In this document: piece after piece, positions 19,351 to 28,374 of the stretch | How the letters are laid out: every line of letters begins with the position of its first letter | How positions within the stretch are numbered: the first letter of the stretch is position 1 | Source: an uncultured Thermoguttaceae bacterium | Lineage (GTDB): Bacteria; Planctomycetota; Planctomycetia; Pirellulales; Thermoguttaceae | Reading direction: 5' to 3' | Length of the DNA stretch: 64,000 nucleotides | NCBI GenBank assembly: GCA_938084835.1 | Contig: CALKER010000001.1 | Span: 1-64,000, forward strand | The notes under the pieces: model-generated | Told to the model about the DNA's origin: nothing | What the model saw: only the letters and a program-made list of their open reading frames with translations | Database searches by the model: none | Translations under genes and position numbers: made by a program

Positions 19351-20220
19351 TTAACGCTTCAGCTGGTTTGCGTGGGGAGTGACATCGTTGATGTTAGGCG
19401 GAATATCGGCATCCACTTGGCCCAGCACCCAGGCAAACGCCCCAAGGAAAATCTCCTGAACGACCGGGTTGGTCCAAATATCCTCCCGATGACCTAAAGA
19501 GGTGTAATAAACCCGACCCTTGCCATGCATTCGCGCCCACGTGGCCGGGAATGGCGGGCGCTGGTAGCAATCGTCCACCATGCCCTCGGTGTCCTGGACA
19601 AAGATTACATGCAGATCAGGGGCAAAATTCTTCAGAGCGTACCACTCCTCCAAAAGCCGCAGACGCTGCCCAATCTTGGCCATCCCCGGGAATTTCGGTG
19701 ATGTATTAATTAGAGCAGCCTCTTGTTGACGCCCGTGAGTAATAAATTCACCGCCAATCATGGCTATGTATGGGTCAATTTGATCCCCGCGAGAATGGAA
19801 ACTATCGGTAGCGGAATGAAACCCGATAAATCCCTTCCCAGCTGCCACCGCATCAAGGAGCCGCTGTTTACCTCCCGGCGACATTGGCGGCGTACCGGCC
19901 TTGTCCGGACGGGTGAGGTCTCCGGAGGTGTAAAAAGCAATGGCATCGAACTTTCCCAAATCCTCATCAAACACCCGCCCATCTTTTGTGCAAATCACTT
20001 CGAAACCAGCACGCGAGCCGAGCTCCACCAAAATTCGCTCCGAATGTGCAAGCTGGTCTCCCTCGCGACGAACGACCGAATGCTCAAATCCCGCGGACCG
20101 GGTGAAATATAGGACCCGTTTTTTCCTCGGACCTGCGGCCAATGCACGACGCCATCCCACCGGAAAACCAGCTGCCACCAGTGCAGACATTCCGCCCACA
20201 AAAAATTCACGTCTTAGCAT
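19351..20220 (-). CDS. ThuA domain protein (trehalose-utilisation-like), exported
   Basis: A 289-residue protein of the ThuA family, which has a class I glutamine-amidotransferase-like fold and is tied to sugar (keto-disaccharide) metabolism in other bacteria. A twin-arginine-like leader starts at the ATG (MLRREFFVGGMSALVAAGF). The mature domain begins KKRVLYFTRSAGFEHS, with later FDAIAFYTSGDLT, GKGFIGFHSATDSFHS and a C-terminal YYTSLGHREDIW, all typical. GGAGG lies nine bases upstream of ATG 20220; the open frame extends further without such a site, so I trimmed it. The gene is the last of a minus-strand group (DoxX, two Gfo/Idh paralogues, ThuA), a recurrent planctomycete association of sugar-oxidation proteins. 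Exact activity unknown. Confidence 0.88.
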   Translation of the reverse strand: MLRREFFVGGMSALVAAGFPVGWRRALAAGPRKKRVLYFTRSAGFEHSVVRREGDQLAHSERILVELGSRAGFEVICTKDGRVFDEDLGKFDAIAFYTSGDLTRPDKAGTPPMSPGGKQRLLDAVAAGKGFIGFHSATDSFHSRGDQIDPYIAMIGGEFITHGRQQEAALINTSPKFPGMAKIGQRLRLLEEWYALKNFAPDLHVIFVQDTEGMVDDCYQRPPFPATWARMHGKGRVYYTSLGHREDIWTNPVVQEIFLGAFAWVLGQVDADIPPNINDVTPHANQLKR

Positions 20221-20876
20221 CCCTTGGTCCTCCAAAATCGCTTTAAGAACACTTTTGCCGGATTGAACCGTCTGCCGAAGCTGCACATCGCCCGGGAAGA
20301 CTATCCGCCGGTTATTTCGCCCACGCATTCCCAGCCCACTTCAAGCGTTGAAGATAAACAGCCAGGCTAGCTGCCAACTACAACAAGGTTCGAGGCGGTT
20401 ACGGTAGGGAATACCTAATGCCGAGTGTAGCCTGGGGATGCAAGCGATGCTAGCAGGGGACAGCTTTTTGCTCGATAGAGGGAAGGCGTGGCCGAAGGCC
20501 GGGCTCGGCTCACCCGGCTTGGTTTTACGCAGCTTTTGCCCTAGACCGAATAGGCCCTCACAGGTATAGCAAAAGCTTTGCCTGGGAGAAAAACTTCCCT
20601 TCACATTCAGCTCCGGGGCTTAAACCTTATTTGAAAGAAGGCGATTGGACCCCAAAAAACGATCTAACCTACAATGTGGTGCGGATAACCTCTTTTGCCC
20701 AGTCAGGAGGTCCCCGCGCAAAAGACTTATCCCACACCTCAGGTGTCAACACAGGGCTATTCGTGAACAAAAAGGATCTAGTCGGTTTTCCCAGGGCAAA
20801 AAGGTTAAAAGCGGCTGCCGGCATGCCATCGGCGCCGGAGACCTTGCCGGATCAACCTTCCTCAAGCACGAACCTT
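20221..20876. other. Intergenic spacer, no gene recognised
   Basis: Lies upstream of the minus-strand ThuA gene and downstream of a Gfo/Idh gene. A six-base-pair stem GCCGGG/CCCGGC near 20494-20520 is followed by TTGGTTTT on the plus strand, but no plus-strand gene ends there. No coding features seen. Confidence 0.4.
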
Positions 20877-22607
20877 TCAGCCGTAGCGAGCCAAATCCGG
20901 AGCCCGACCTTCCGGCGTGGCACTGCTTTCGGGGTCGAACCACCGCGGATCGAACTCGATCCGTGTGGCTTGCCGGGCTGCCATATTTGCCGTCAAGGCA
21001 ATCACCGCGTCGGCCAAGCCCACCTCCGGACGGCACCGCGGCTGAATATCCGGGTCGGAAGCTTCAGGATTCCGCCGGATACACCACGCCCAGTGCTCTA
21101 ACTCTTCCGTGTAACCACGCGTCACACCCAACAGGGCATGTTGACCTATCGTGGCAGAGGTAGGATCCCCTTCCGGCCAAAGCTCGAGTTTCGGTCGTTC
21201 CTGCGTTCCGCTGACCCGTACTTTGGAGGAGACCTCATGTGTGCGGAAAAGAAGGGCCTCCAATTCCCGTTCTAGGATAAGTGTCCCCTCCGTACCAAAG
21301 ACGGTTTCTCCATAGCCCCCCCAACCGTTTCCGTTAATTGAGGAGTAAGCCACCACGATCTTTCGATGGCAATCCACAGGGTGTTTTGGGTTGTAACCCG
21401 GGGCAGGGAATTCGAAGATGCAATGCACATGGCTTTCGACATCGCGGTCGGGCGGGAAAATCGGCCGATTAGCGATGGCCGCCACCGACAGAGGCAATTG
21501 TTTCTTTCCGCCGTGCGCCGCAGCGACAAACAGACCGGCGGCATCCAACTGATGACTCCCCAGCTCGGCCATTAATCCACCACTTGTGCGGTCCCACAAC
21601 CGCCAGCGGATCAGCTCCTCGATGGCCGGCCGACGGTAAATCCCTGCTATAATCGCGTCTTCATACCCCCAATTTTTTACCGACTCTGCGATCTGGGCAT
21701 CGGCCAGTTGGGCCCTTTTTTGCGCTACACGTTTTTCCCACAATTCGATTTCGCTTGGGGAGGCCTTCGGATCACTCTTTAGCGACTTCAACCTTCGTTC
21801 CCAAGCTTGTAACTCCCGCTCGAGCGTACCCGCTAGCACATCATCCGGCTTAACCGACTGCGGCATGGGTTGTTGCCAGCTATCGTTGCCGGGCAAATTG
21901 CCCCGGTGCCACTGAGCGCGAATGTAATGCAGCTCCCCCAACAGCCCGCGGCGGATGAGGTCCACCGCATGATCGTACAGGATGTTATAATGCCGTTGAT
22001 GTCCTACGGCGAGATGCCGCCGCGCAAGCTTGGCCGCTTGCGCCATTTCCTTACATTCGCCGACGCTATGCCCCATTAACTTTTCCGTAAACACGTGGAG
22101 CCCACGCTTCAAAGCTGCTATAGTTGCCACTGCATGGAGGTGCAGGGGTAAAGCAATAATCACCCCCTCGATATCCCGCTCGCTTTCTAAAAGCTCCTCA
22201 TAGTGAGCGTACACGCGTACGTGCCGCCGCGCTTCGTCTTCGCTTTTCCAGCCATATTTTGCCATGAGCCCCGGGCGGGCGGACCACGCAGCCTCGCTAT
22301 ACCAATCCCCATGGAAAGCCCGATGGATGTTATAGGGGCGAATGTCGGCAATGGCCACAATCTCGATAAACTCCGGGTTGACCGCTCCGATCAACACCGA
22401 GCCCTCATCGCCAGTGCCCAAAACACCCACACGGACCGGCCTTTCGATTGAAGCCTCATAACCAAAGTAGTGCGCCCCTTGCCCGGCACCCGAGCGAATG
22501 CCTTGGCGAATCCCTTGCAGCAGAAACTCCCGCCGCACAAGTGGGCTGGCAATCGCTGCAGCGAAATTCTCCATCCCAATTGTTCGATTCTCAGCCGTTA
22601 GATTCAT
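20877..22607 (-). CDS. Gfo/Idh/MocA oxidoreductase, long form, paralogue 2
   Basis: NAD(P)-dependent oxidoreductase of the glucose-fructose oxidoreductase/inositol dehydrogenase family, acting on sugars or cyclitols. At 576 residues it is about 150-200 longer than usual. The Rossmann start is VRVGVLGTGDEGSVLIG, the family EKP motif appears as TEKL, and the C-terminal part has GLMAELGSHQLDAAG. An inserted charged helical segment (about residues 260-350, rich in ERR, EIELWEKR) separates the two parts. The N-terminus has RREFLLQ at 25-31, but the following stretch (GIRQGIRSGAGQG) is not hydrophobic, so a working Tat signal is doubtful. A tandem paralogue with an intact leader is 238 bp upstream. 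AGGGA ten bases upstream supports the ATG. Confidence 0.88.
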   Translation of the reverse strand: MNLTAENRTIGMENFAAAIASPLVRREFLLQGIRQGIRSGAGQGAHYFGYEASIERPVRVGVLGTGDEGSVLIGAVNPEFIEIVAIADIRPYNIHRAFHGDWYSEAAWSARPGLMAKYGWKSEDEARRHVRVYAHYEELLESERDIEGVIIALPLHLHAVATIAALKRGLHVFTEKLMGHSVGECKEMAQAAKLARRHLAVGHQRHYNILYDHAVDLIRRGLLGELHYIRAQWHRGNLPGNDSWQQPMPQSVKPDDVLAGTLERELQAWERRLKSLKSDPKASPSEIELWEKRVAQKRAQLADAQIAESVKNWGYEDAIIAGIYRRPAIEELIRWRLWDRTSGGLMAELGSHQLDAAGLFVAAAHGGKKQLPLSVAAIANRPIFPPDRDVESHVHCIFEFPAPGYNPKHPVDCHRKIVVAYSSINGNGWGGYGETVFGTEGTLILERELEALLFRTHEVSSKVRVSGTQERPKLELWPEGDPTSATIGQHALLGVTRGYTEELEHWAWCIRRNPEASDPDIQPRCRPEVGLADAVIALTANMAARQATRIEFDPRWFDPESSATPEGRAPDLARYG

Positions 22608-22752
22608 CGTTCCGTGTCCCTAAAAGGAACTAGGTTATCCCCACTGAGTTTAGATCACACATCCACAAAAAGTTCCCACAACGGCGACCTTTTGAGGATC
22701 AACTCCGCACAACGCTCCCTCTGCCCGCTAACCCATCCACAATACAAACTGC

Positions 22753-22777
22753 TCAGCACCGATAGTTTTCAGCACCG
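22753..22777. repeat. Direct repeat, 9 bp x2, period 16
   Basis: TCAGCACCG at 22753-22761 recurs at 22769-22777 in the 238 bp spacer between the two Gfo/Idh genes. Confidence 0.45.
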
Positions 22778-22845
22778 GTGGCTTTTCTTCGTCCACCCTT
22801 AAATGAACTTTGATCTTCGACTTGTGCCGCCGATCAAACCTCGGG

Positions 22846-24513
22846 CTACGCAAAAACCGAAGGATCGGGTTTTTCTCCCTCTGGAGTTTCATCCGAATCA
22901 GGATCAAACCACTCCTTTTGGAAAGTGATGGGCCGACCCTGCCGAGCGGCCATATTGGTGACCAAGGCAATAACGGCATCGGCCAGTGCCACTTTGGGAT
23001 GACAGCGCGGCTGAATCTCCGGATCCTTAACAGTAGGATTCCGGCGGATGCACCAGGCCCAGTGCTCAAGCTCCTCCCGATAACCGCGGCTGACTTCCAT
23101 CATGGGGCCACCCCCCACAGCCATCTGCTGAGGGCCGGAGGCCTGGGTATCGAGCACAGGTCCCGCAGCCGGTCCGGCGGCCACCGTCATACCTCCTCCC
23201 TCCACGAGAAGATGCTTCACCTGTTCGCGTTCGAGAATCAAGGTGCCTTTGGTCCCGAAGACCACTTCCCCATAGCCTCCGAATCCATTGCCGTTGATCG
23301 ACGCATATTGGACGGAAATTCGGCGCTGGTTAGCAATGGGATCCTGGGGATCGTATCCGGGAGCGGGGAAGTCAATGACACATGCCACGTGGCTTTCCAC
23401 ATCGCGGTCGGGACCAAAGATCGGGCGGCTGGCTGCCGCTACCACGCGTAACGGGTACTGCTTAACCCCACCATGGGCCGCAGCGATGAAAATACTAGCA
23501 GCATCCAATTGGTGGCTTCCCAGCTCGGCCATCAAGCCGGCGCTTGTTCGATCCCACAGCCGCCAGCGGATGAGCTCTTCCGCCGCCGGGCGCTTCCACA
23601 ACAGCTTCCCATCCGGTCCCCGGATTTCGCGATGTTCATAACCAAATTTCTCGGCTGTATCTTTAAGCACCGCATCGGCCAATTGGGCCTCCACTTGGGC
23701 CACACGTTTCCGCCACAATTCCACCTCTTTAGCCGGAGCCGTCTTTAAACGCTGCCGATAGTCTGCCAACTGCCGACGCAACCGCTTGGCCAGGGGATCG
23801 TCGGGCTTCACCTCTTCGGGCATGGGCGGTTGCCAACTGTCATTGCCCGGCAAGTTCCCCCGATGCCACTGCCCGCGAATGTAGTGAATCTCGCCCAACA
23901 AACCGCGGCGGATGGCATCCACAGCTTCGGCGTAGAGGATGTTGTAATGCCGTTGATGACCGGTCGCCAGATGTTTTCGCAATTGCTGAGCCACCCGCGC
24001 CATTGCTTTACACTGCCCAACCGTATGGGCCATCAATTTTTCCGTCAACACATGATAGCCACGCTTCATTGCCGCAATGGCTGCCGGCGCATGCAGGTGG
24101 AGCGGCAAAGCAATGATCACCGCTTCAATACGCCCCTTTTCTCCTTCGAGAAGTTCGCGATAGTCTCCGTAGACGCGGACGTGGCGTCGCGCCTCTTCCT
24201 CGGTCTTCCACCCATAAACGGCAAGAAGGCCGGGCCGAGCTTTCAGCGCCGCTTCGCTATACCAGTCACCGTGAAATGCTCGGTGGATGCTGTATGGACG
24301 GATATCTGCTATCGCACACACTTGGAGGTATTCCGGATTAATCGCTCCAATCAGCACCGAACCCTCGTCCCCAGTGCCGAGAATTCCTACCCGTACTGGC
24401 TTTTCCAGCGAAGCTTCGTAGCCAAAATAAAAGGCCCCCAAGCTCCCGCCAGAGACCAGAACGGCTGTCGCACCTCCTTTCAAAAAATCGCGACGGGATA
24501 AATCGAGCGTCAT
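22846..24513 (-). CDS. Gfo/Idh/MocA oxidoreductase, long form, Tat-exported, paralogue 1
   Basis: Paralogue of the neighbouring 20877-22607 product and co-oriented with it. The 555-residue protein begins with a classical twin-arginine signal, SRRDFLKGG at 6-14 followed by a hydrophobic stretch, but no obvious AxA cleavage site. The Rossmann motif GTGDEG is at 46-51, TEKL replaces the common EKP, and GLMAELGSHQLDAAS lies in the C-terminal domain. It shares the charged helical insert (QRLKTAPAKEVELWRKR) but has its own Gly/Pro/Gln-rich loop with VAAGPAAGPVL. Sugar or polyol oxidation with bound NAD(P), in the manner of periplasmic glucose-fructose oxidoreductase, is inference. ATG 24513 has AAAGGTG upstream at usable spacing; a GTG four codons earlier is an alternative. 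The DoxX gene lies 668 bp upstream. Confidence 0.9.
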   Translation of the reverse strand: MTLDLSRRDFLKGGATAVLVSGGSLGAFYFGYEASLEKPVRVGILGTGDEGSVLIGAINPEYLQVCAIADIRPYSIHRAFHGDWYSEAALKARPGLLAVYGWKTEEEARRHVRVYGDYRELLEGEKGRIEAVIIALPLHLHAPAAIAAMKRGYHVLTEKLMAHTVGQCKAMARVAQQLRKHLATGHQRHYNILYAEAVDAIRRGLLGEIHYIRGQWHRGNLPGNDSWQPPMPEEVKPDDPLAKRLRRQLADYRQRLKTAPAKEVELWRKRVAQVEAQLADAVLKDTAEKFGYEHREIRGPDGKLLWKRPAAEELIRWRLWDRTSAGLMAELGSHQLDAASIFIAAAHGGVKQYPLRVVAAASRPIFGPDRDVESHVACVIDFPAPGYDPQDPIANQRRISVQYASINGNGFGGYGEVVFGTKGTLILEREQVKHLLVEGGGMTVAAGPAAGPVLDTQASGPQQMAVGGGPMMEVSRGYREELEHWAWCIRRNPTVKDPEIQPRCHPKVALADAVIALVTNMAARQGRPITFQKEWFDPDSDETPEGEKPDPSVFA

Positions 24514-25181
24514 CGCTTCGTGCACCTTTATCGAGAATCAAAGGTCGCGCGGTGCTTACTTAGACCGCATTACCAAAGCCACTAGCCTACGCACGGATTT
24601 GTGGACGCAACACACTTACTACGGGCTCAAATGCCTTGGCGTTTACACTTTAAAGGGCCGCTTCCTGTTTTTAACCGCATGAATAACCAAGCGAATTTAA
24701 CCTCTCCGCAGTTGGCCTGGATTGTTCATCTCGTCGCTCGGCCGAAAGCTTACCCCTGGTCCCGCTACGTTTCGCAGATTAACCGGTGAAAAAACTAGTA
24801 ATGCCGCGGCCAAGGCCCCGCTAGCGTAAACCGATTCGCATCACTTAGTTTTCTTTCTCTCGCGGCGTTTCCTGCTGCAATCACAAGCAGCTTTTGGGAG
24901 CTTTCGCCACTCATTCTCCACGAAGAGCTTTTGCCATCCTCCCCCACAAACTTCTGCGATGCCTCTACCTACACACGAAATTCACCATAAAGTGCCAAAT
25001 CGCTTTAAGACGCAGCTTGCCAAAATGCTCGGTAACTTTCGGTTGTTGACAGTGGAGCTAACCGCGACCGGGCAAGCTCCTTTCCGCCAGCCTTTTGGGC
25101 CAAAATAGCCCTCGAAGCGCCTGATTCACCCGAGAAATTTCTTTGCCAAAGATACGACGGTACTAATCGGCCAGTCAACCT
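24514..25181. other. Intergenic spacer with a 16-mer shared with another Gfo/Idh upstream region
   Basis: No coding feature seen. Contains TTGGCGTTTACACTTT at 24636-24651, found again at 57584-57599. The spacer separates the Gfo/Idh pair from the DoxX gene, both on the minus strand. Confidence 0.45.
24636..24651. promoter_or_regulatory. 16-bp element shared by two Gfo/Idh upstream regions (copy 1)
   Basis: TTGGCGTTTACACTTT is identical to 57584-57599. It lies 122 bp before the start of the minus-strand Gfo/Idh gene and contains CGTTTACA, resembling a LacI-family half-operator. A regulatory role is inference from position and identity. Confidence 0.3.
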
Positions 25182-26243
25182 CTAAGCGGCTTCTGCCAGC
25201 TGGACTCTAGGGCGCAAAAGGCCGACTTTGAGCAAAATGGGTTTCCCAATCCCGTGGTAAATGAGGTAATCCAGCCCGCCCCATTGGCCGGCGCCACAGG
25301 CAGCCAGCACAAGCAACCCCACCAATTCCACGAAATTTTTGTCCACTATCAAAGCGTGACCCACAACCTCGGGGGCAGGGGGATAAATCGTGGGCCACGG
25401 CGGTTGCACCATCAAAACAAACGCGAGAAAGGCGACACCACCAAGAGCGGCCAGCCGGGTGAAAAGCCCGGCGATTAAACACAGGCCAATGGCGGTAAGT
25501 CCCCAACTGACCGCAAAGTCGATCAGTTCCATTCGCGTTGTTACGAAGGGCAAACTAAAGGGCAAAGCCTCGGTGGTATGGAGCGGCCCACGCAAACGCC
25601 CTTTAGCCCGCTGCTCCGGGGTCAAAATATCCCACAAGGCGGCTTGAAAGTCCCGCGCTAAATTGTCTAAATCGCCCAGCCACTGCCGCACCTCCCCCCG
25701 CAGTTTCTGTTGTTCATTCCAAATTCGTTCCTTCTCGTGGTAAGCACGGTTAGAGCGATCTTTCAGCCGGGCCTTGAATGCCTCCAAGCTCACGAAATAG
25801 CCCTTAATAGCCTCATAATTTTCTGCCAAATACGTATCGAGCGCCGCCTTATAGCGTGCCAGGAGCTCGTCGGCCTGTGTTTCCTGCTCCGGCGAGAAAC
25901 CATAATAGCGAGCAGCACGCTGACGGTAATTCGTCCACGCCACCGTGTACGCTTCCCCGGAAATTCCGGGCCGTCCCCCATGCTTTGCGCCATCTATATC
26001 GATTTTCAGTCGTTCTCTCCCGTCCACATCTGGAACCATAGCGTAAAACAAAGGCGCAAAGGGACCTTTGGCCTGAAGCAGGAAATACTCCGACGTAAAT
26101 TCTGGTCGGACTAACTTCCAGATTCCCTCATACAGAAAGTGCCAGCCAATGCTAATCCGAAGCAAAACAATCGTCACCACGGCTAACAGACCGATTTGGT
26201 AGGACTTTGTCCACCAAGGCTGACTTTTCAGGACTTGAGACAC
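25182..26243 (-). CDS. DoxX family membrane protein with a large extracytoplasmic helical insert
   Basis: A 353-residue inner-membrane protein. The first helix (about 17-44, ending SIGWHFLYEGIWKL) carries the DoxX signature; after it comes an unusual insert of about 170 residues, largely charged helix with EQETQADELLARYKAALD and ending LTPEQRAKGRL. Three further membrane helices follow, including GLTAIGLCLIAGLFTRLAAL and a C-terminal LVGLLVLAACGAGQWGGLD. DoxX proteins are small quinone-linked membrane subunits; in planctomycetes this long type recurs beside Gfo/Idh genes. The start is GTG at 26243 with AAAGGG eight bases upstream. An electron-acceptor role for the exported Gfo/Idh enzymes downstream is inference. 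Confidence 0.82.
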   Translation of the reverse strand: MSQVLKSQPWWTKSYQIGLLAVVTIVLLRISIGWHFLYEGIWKLVRPEFTSEYFLLQAKGPFAPLFYAMVPDVDGRERLKIDIDGAKHGGRPGISGEAYTVAWTNYRQRAARYYGFSPEQETQADELLARYKAALDTYLAENYEAIKGYFVSLEAFKARLKDRSNRAYHEKERIWNEQQKLRGEVRQWLGDLDNLARDFQAALWDILTPEQRAKGRLRGPLHTTEALPFSLPFVTTRMELIDFAVSWGLTAIGLCLIAGLFTRLAALGGVAFLAFVLMVQPPWPTIYPPAPEVVGHALIVDKNFVELVGLLVLAACGAGQWGGLDYLIYHGIGKPILLKVGLLRPRVQLAEAA

Positions 26244-27375
26244 GCTCAGACCCTTTCCGTATCACCTCTTGTTTGTCTATGCCTGTTTACGATCGGATTG
26301 CGACCAGGATGAAAACTTGCCCAAAAGGGGGGAAGGCAGAACGGGGTCAACTTTGGTCCTGCGGCAAGCGGGGTGGCTTAGGTATGACCACACTTTGCCG
26401 GCCCCAGTCGCATTGTGTGCTCTTCCTCACTATCTTACTCGCGAGGTTGCCACGTGAAAAGTCTTTGGGCATTTGTATGGTACAGGGCCCTGCAAACACC
26501 TCTTGCCCCGCGAAGGAGTCAAGCTTGCGGGAGCCCGGCTATTCCGCGCTGGTGCGGTCGCCTGGCATTTTCAATGCCTGCGGTATACGGTTTAATGTTT
26601 ATTTAGGTCATTCCACGCGTGTCTTCCGCTATAGGCGTTTAATTTTGAGTTCCGCAAATTCCGTGGCGAGTCGGGAAAAGTGTGCTCGGCGCGGGCTTCG
26701 CCCCGTAGAAACGCGGTGGGCAAAACCCTCCCGTACGACCTCCGCTGGGGCCGTGCACACCCAAAGCTGACCGGCGGAATGACGTGCTCAGCAGCGCCAC
26801 CGCACGCCGATTGGCCCGATTCAGGTCATCGTCGAGCTTCGCCGGAGCCGCAGGTTGAGATGCCTAACGCGAACTTGTGCTGGGCTTTCTTCGGCCGTGA
26901 GGGCTTCTAGAAATATTCGCAACGTTGCGTGATCAGACTGGGTGTGACTGCTAAACGGCAGAAGCCGGGTAGGGGGTGTCAAGCGACCGAGCCTTCACGT
27001 GACGAACCCACCGAAAAAGGGGATGAATAACCGCCACGCGCGTGCTCGCATAGGAGGTCCCAAATACGTGCGAACGCAGCTCGGGGGATCTCCTACGAAA
27101 AACCCTCTCACCCCACCGTAAGGCTGTGATCAACTCCCCCGCCCATGGCTATAAGGCAGAATATCTCCGCCGGCTAATGGAAAATCTCTGCCGGCCAATG
27201 GGGCTTTGGGCTCCACGTTGCCCAACGGGGAAGTCAGGTTTCGCCGCAGTGGGGTCCTTAGTCATGAAGAAGCGTAAAAGGCGACTCAGTTTCTAGCGCC
27301 CCAAACTGTTGGCATGGTAAAGTTCCCGAGGTTTAAGACCGTTGGGCGCAACCTTTCGGGCGAGCGAGAAATCCG
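26244..27375. other. 1.1 kb gene-poor spacer between divergent genes
   Basis: Should hold the promoters of the minus-strand DoxX and plus-strand dehydrogenase genes. The open frames have atypical composition and no recognisable domain. One imperfect direct-repeat pair is present at 27161-27201. Confidence 0.45.
27161..27201. repeat. Imperfect tandem repeat, 20 bp x2, period 21
   Basis: 27161-27180 and 27182-27201 share ATCTC, GCCGGC and AATGG and differ at a few positions, mostly transitions. It lies about 175 bp before the dehydrogenase start. Confidence 0.6.
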
Positions 27376-28374
27376 ATGCGAATTGTGCTCTGCTATCCTC
27401 ATGAGGAGCGTCACCGGGAGCAAATTGCTCAAGTTGCCCCGCAAGCGGAAATTATCGACGCAGGTCAGGAGCGGATCGCGGACGAGATCTTTCAGGCCGA
27501 TATTTTCTGCGGACATCCGAAAGTGCCCATCGATTGGGATGGGGTGGTCGCCCAGGGCCGGCTCCGCTGGATCCAGTCTTCCGCGGCGGGTATGGACCAT
27601 GTCCTGGTGCCTTCGGTGATCCATTCCCCGATCATCCTGACTAGTGCCTCGGGGGTCCTTGCTGACCAGGTGGCTGAGCACGCCATCGCCCTGATCACTG
27701 GATGGTTGCGCGGCCTACCACGGTTCTTCCGGGCGCAATTGCGCAAGGAGTTCCGTCGATTGCCGACTCGGGATCTGACGGGAGCCACCGTGGGGATTGT
27801 CGGATTTGGGGGAGTGGGGCGGCGATTGGCTCAGCTTCTAGCGCCTTTCAAGGCGCGGATACTCGCTACAGATCTTTTCCCGGTTAACCCCCCGCCGTGG
27901 GTCGAGGCCCTCTGGCCCGCCGATCGTCTGAACGACCTTCTGGCAGAATCGGACGTCGTGGTCCTTGCCCTTGCGCTTAATGAAGACACGAAAAGGCTTT
28001 TCTCCCGGGAGAAACTCAGCCGTTTTCGCCCCCACGCCTTGCTGGTCAATGTGGCGCGCGGTCCGATCGTTCCTCACGATGATTTAGTCGAGGCCCTACG
28101 CCAGGGCTGGATCGCCGGTGCTGCACTGGATGTCACCGATCCGGAACCACTTCCCCCCGAAAGTCCCTTATGGGACATGGAGAACGTGATCATAACCCCT
28201 CACGTGGGGGGGCAGAGTGCAAAACGGGCCGATGACATAACCCGGCTTTTCTGCGCTAATCTTCGCCGGTTTTTCGAGGGTCGGCCCCTCATCAATCTTT
28301 TGACCGATAAGCGACTTGGGTTCCCCATTAGGGGAATCGGTGTGCCGATTTGGGGGGAAGATGCTTGGGAATAG
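27376..28374 (+). CDS. D-2-hydroxyacid dehydrogenase, NAD-dependent
   Basis: Cytoplasmic dehydrogenase of the D-isomer 2-hydroxyacid family (phosphoglycerate/glyoxylate/lactate dehydrogenase relatives), 332 residues. The NAD-binding GFGGVG is at 143-148 inside LTGATVGIVGFGGVGRRLA. The catalytic triad is in place: R228 in NVARGPI, E257 in VTDPEPLPP and H276 in TPHVGGQS. The closing segment FCANLRRFFEGRPLINLL is typical. There is no ACT domain, so it is unlikely to be a full SerA; substrate is undetermined. The ATG has only a weak GAGCGAGAAA upstream. It is isolated, with spacers over 1 kb on both sides. Confidence 0.9.
   Translation: MRIVLCYPHEERHREQIAQVAPQAEIIDAGQERIADEIFQADIFCGHPKVPIDWDGVVAQGRLRWIQSSAAGMDHVLVPSVIHSPIILTSASGVLADQVAEHAIALITGWLRGLPRFFRAQLRKEFRRLPTRDLTGATVGIVGFGGVGRRLAQLLAPFKARILATDLFPVNPPPWVEALWPADRLNDLLAESDVVVLALALNEDTKRLFSREKLSRFRPHALLVNVARGPIVPHDDLVEALRQGWIAGAALDVTDPEPLPPESPLWDMENVIITPHVGGQSAKRADDITRLFCANLRRFFEGRPLINLLTDKRLGFPIRGIGVPIWGEDAWE

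Noticed and set aside
20494..20525. GCCGGG/CCCGGC stem followed by TTGGTTTT as a terminator
   Set aside because: The T-rich side faces the plus strand, where no gene ends.
26207..26770. 187-codon plus-strand frame in the DoxX upstream spacer
   Set aside because: Composition is not protein-like, no domain or ribosome-binding site is visible, and it overlaps the DoxX gene start.
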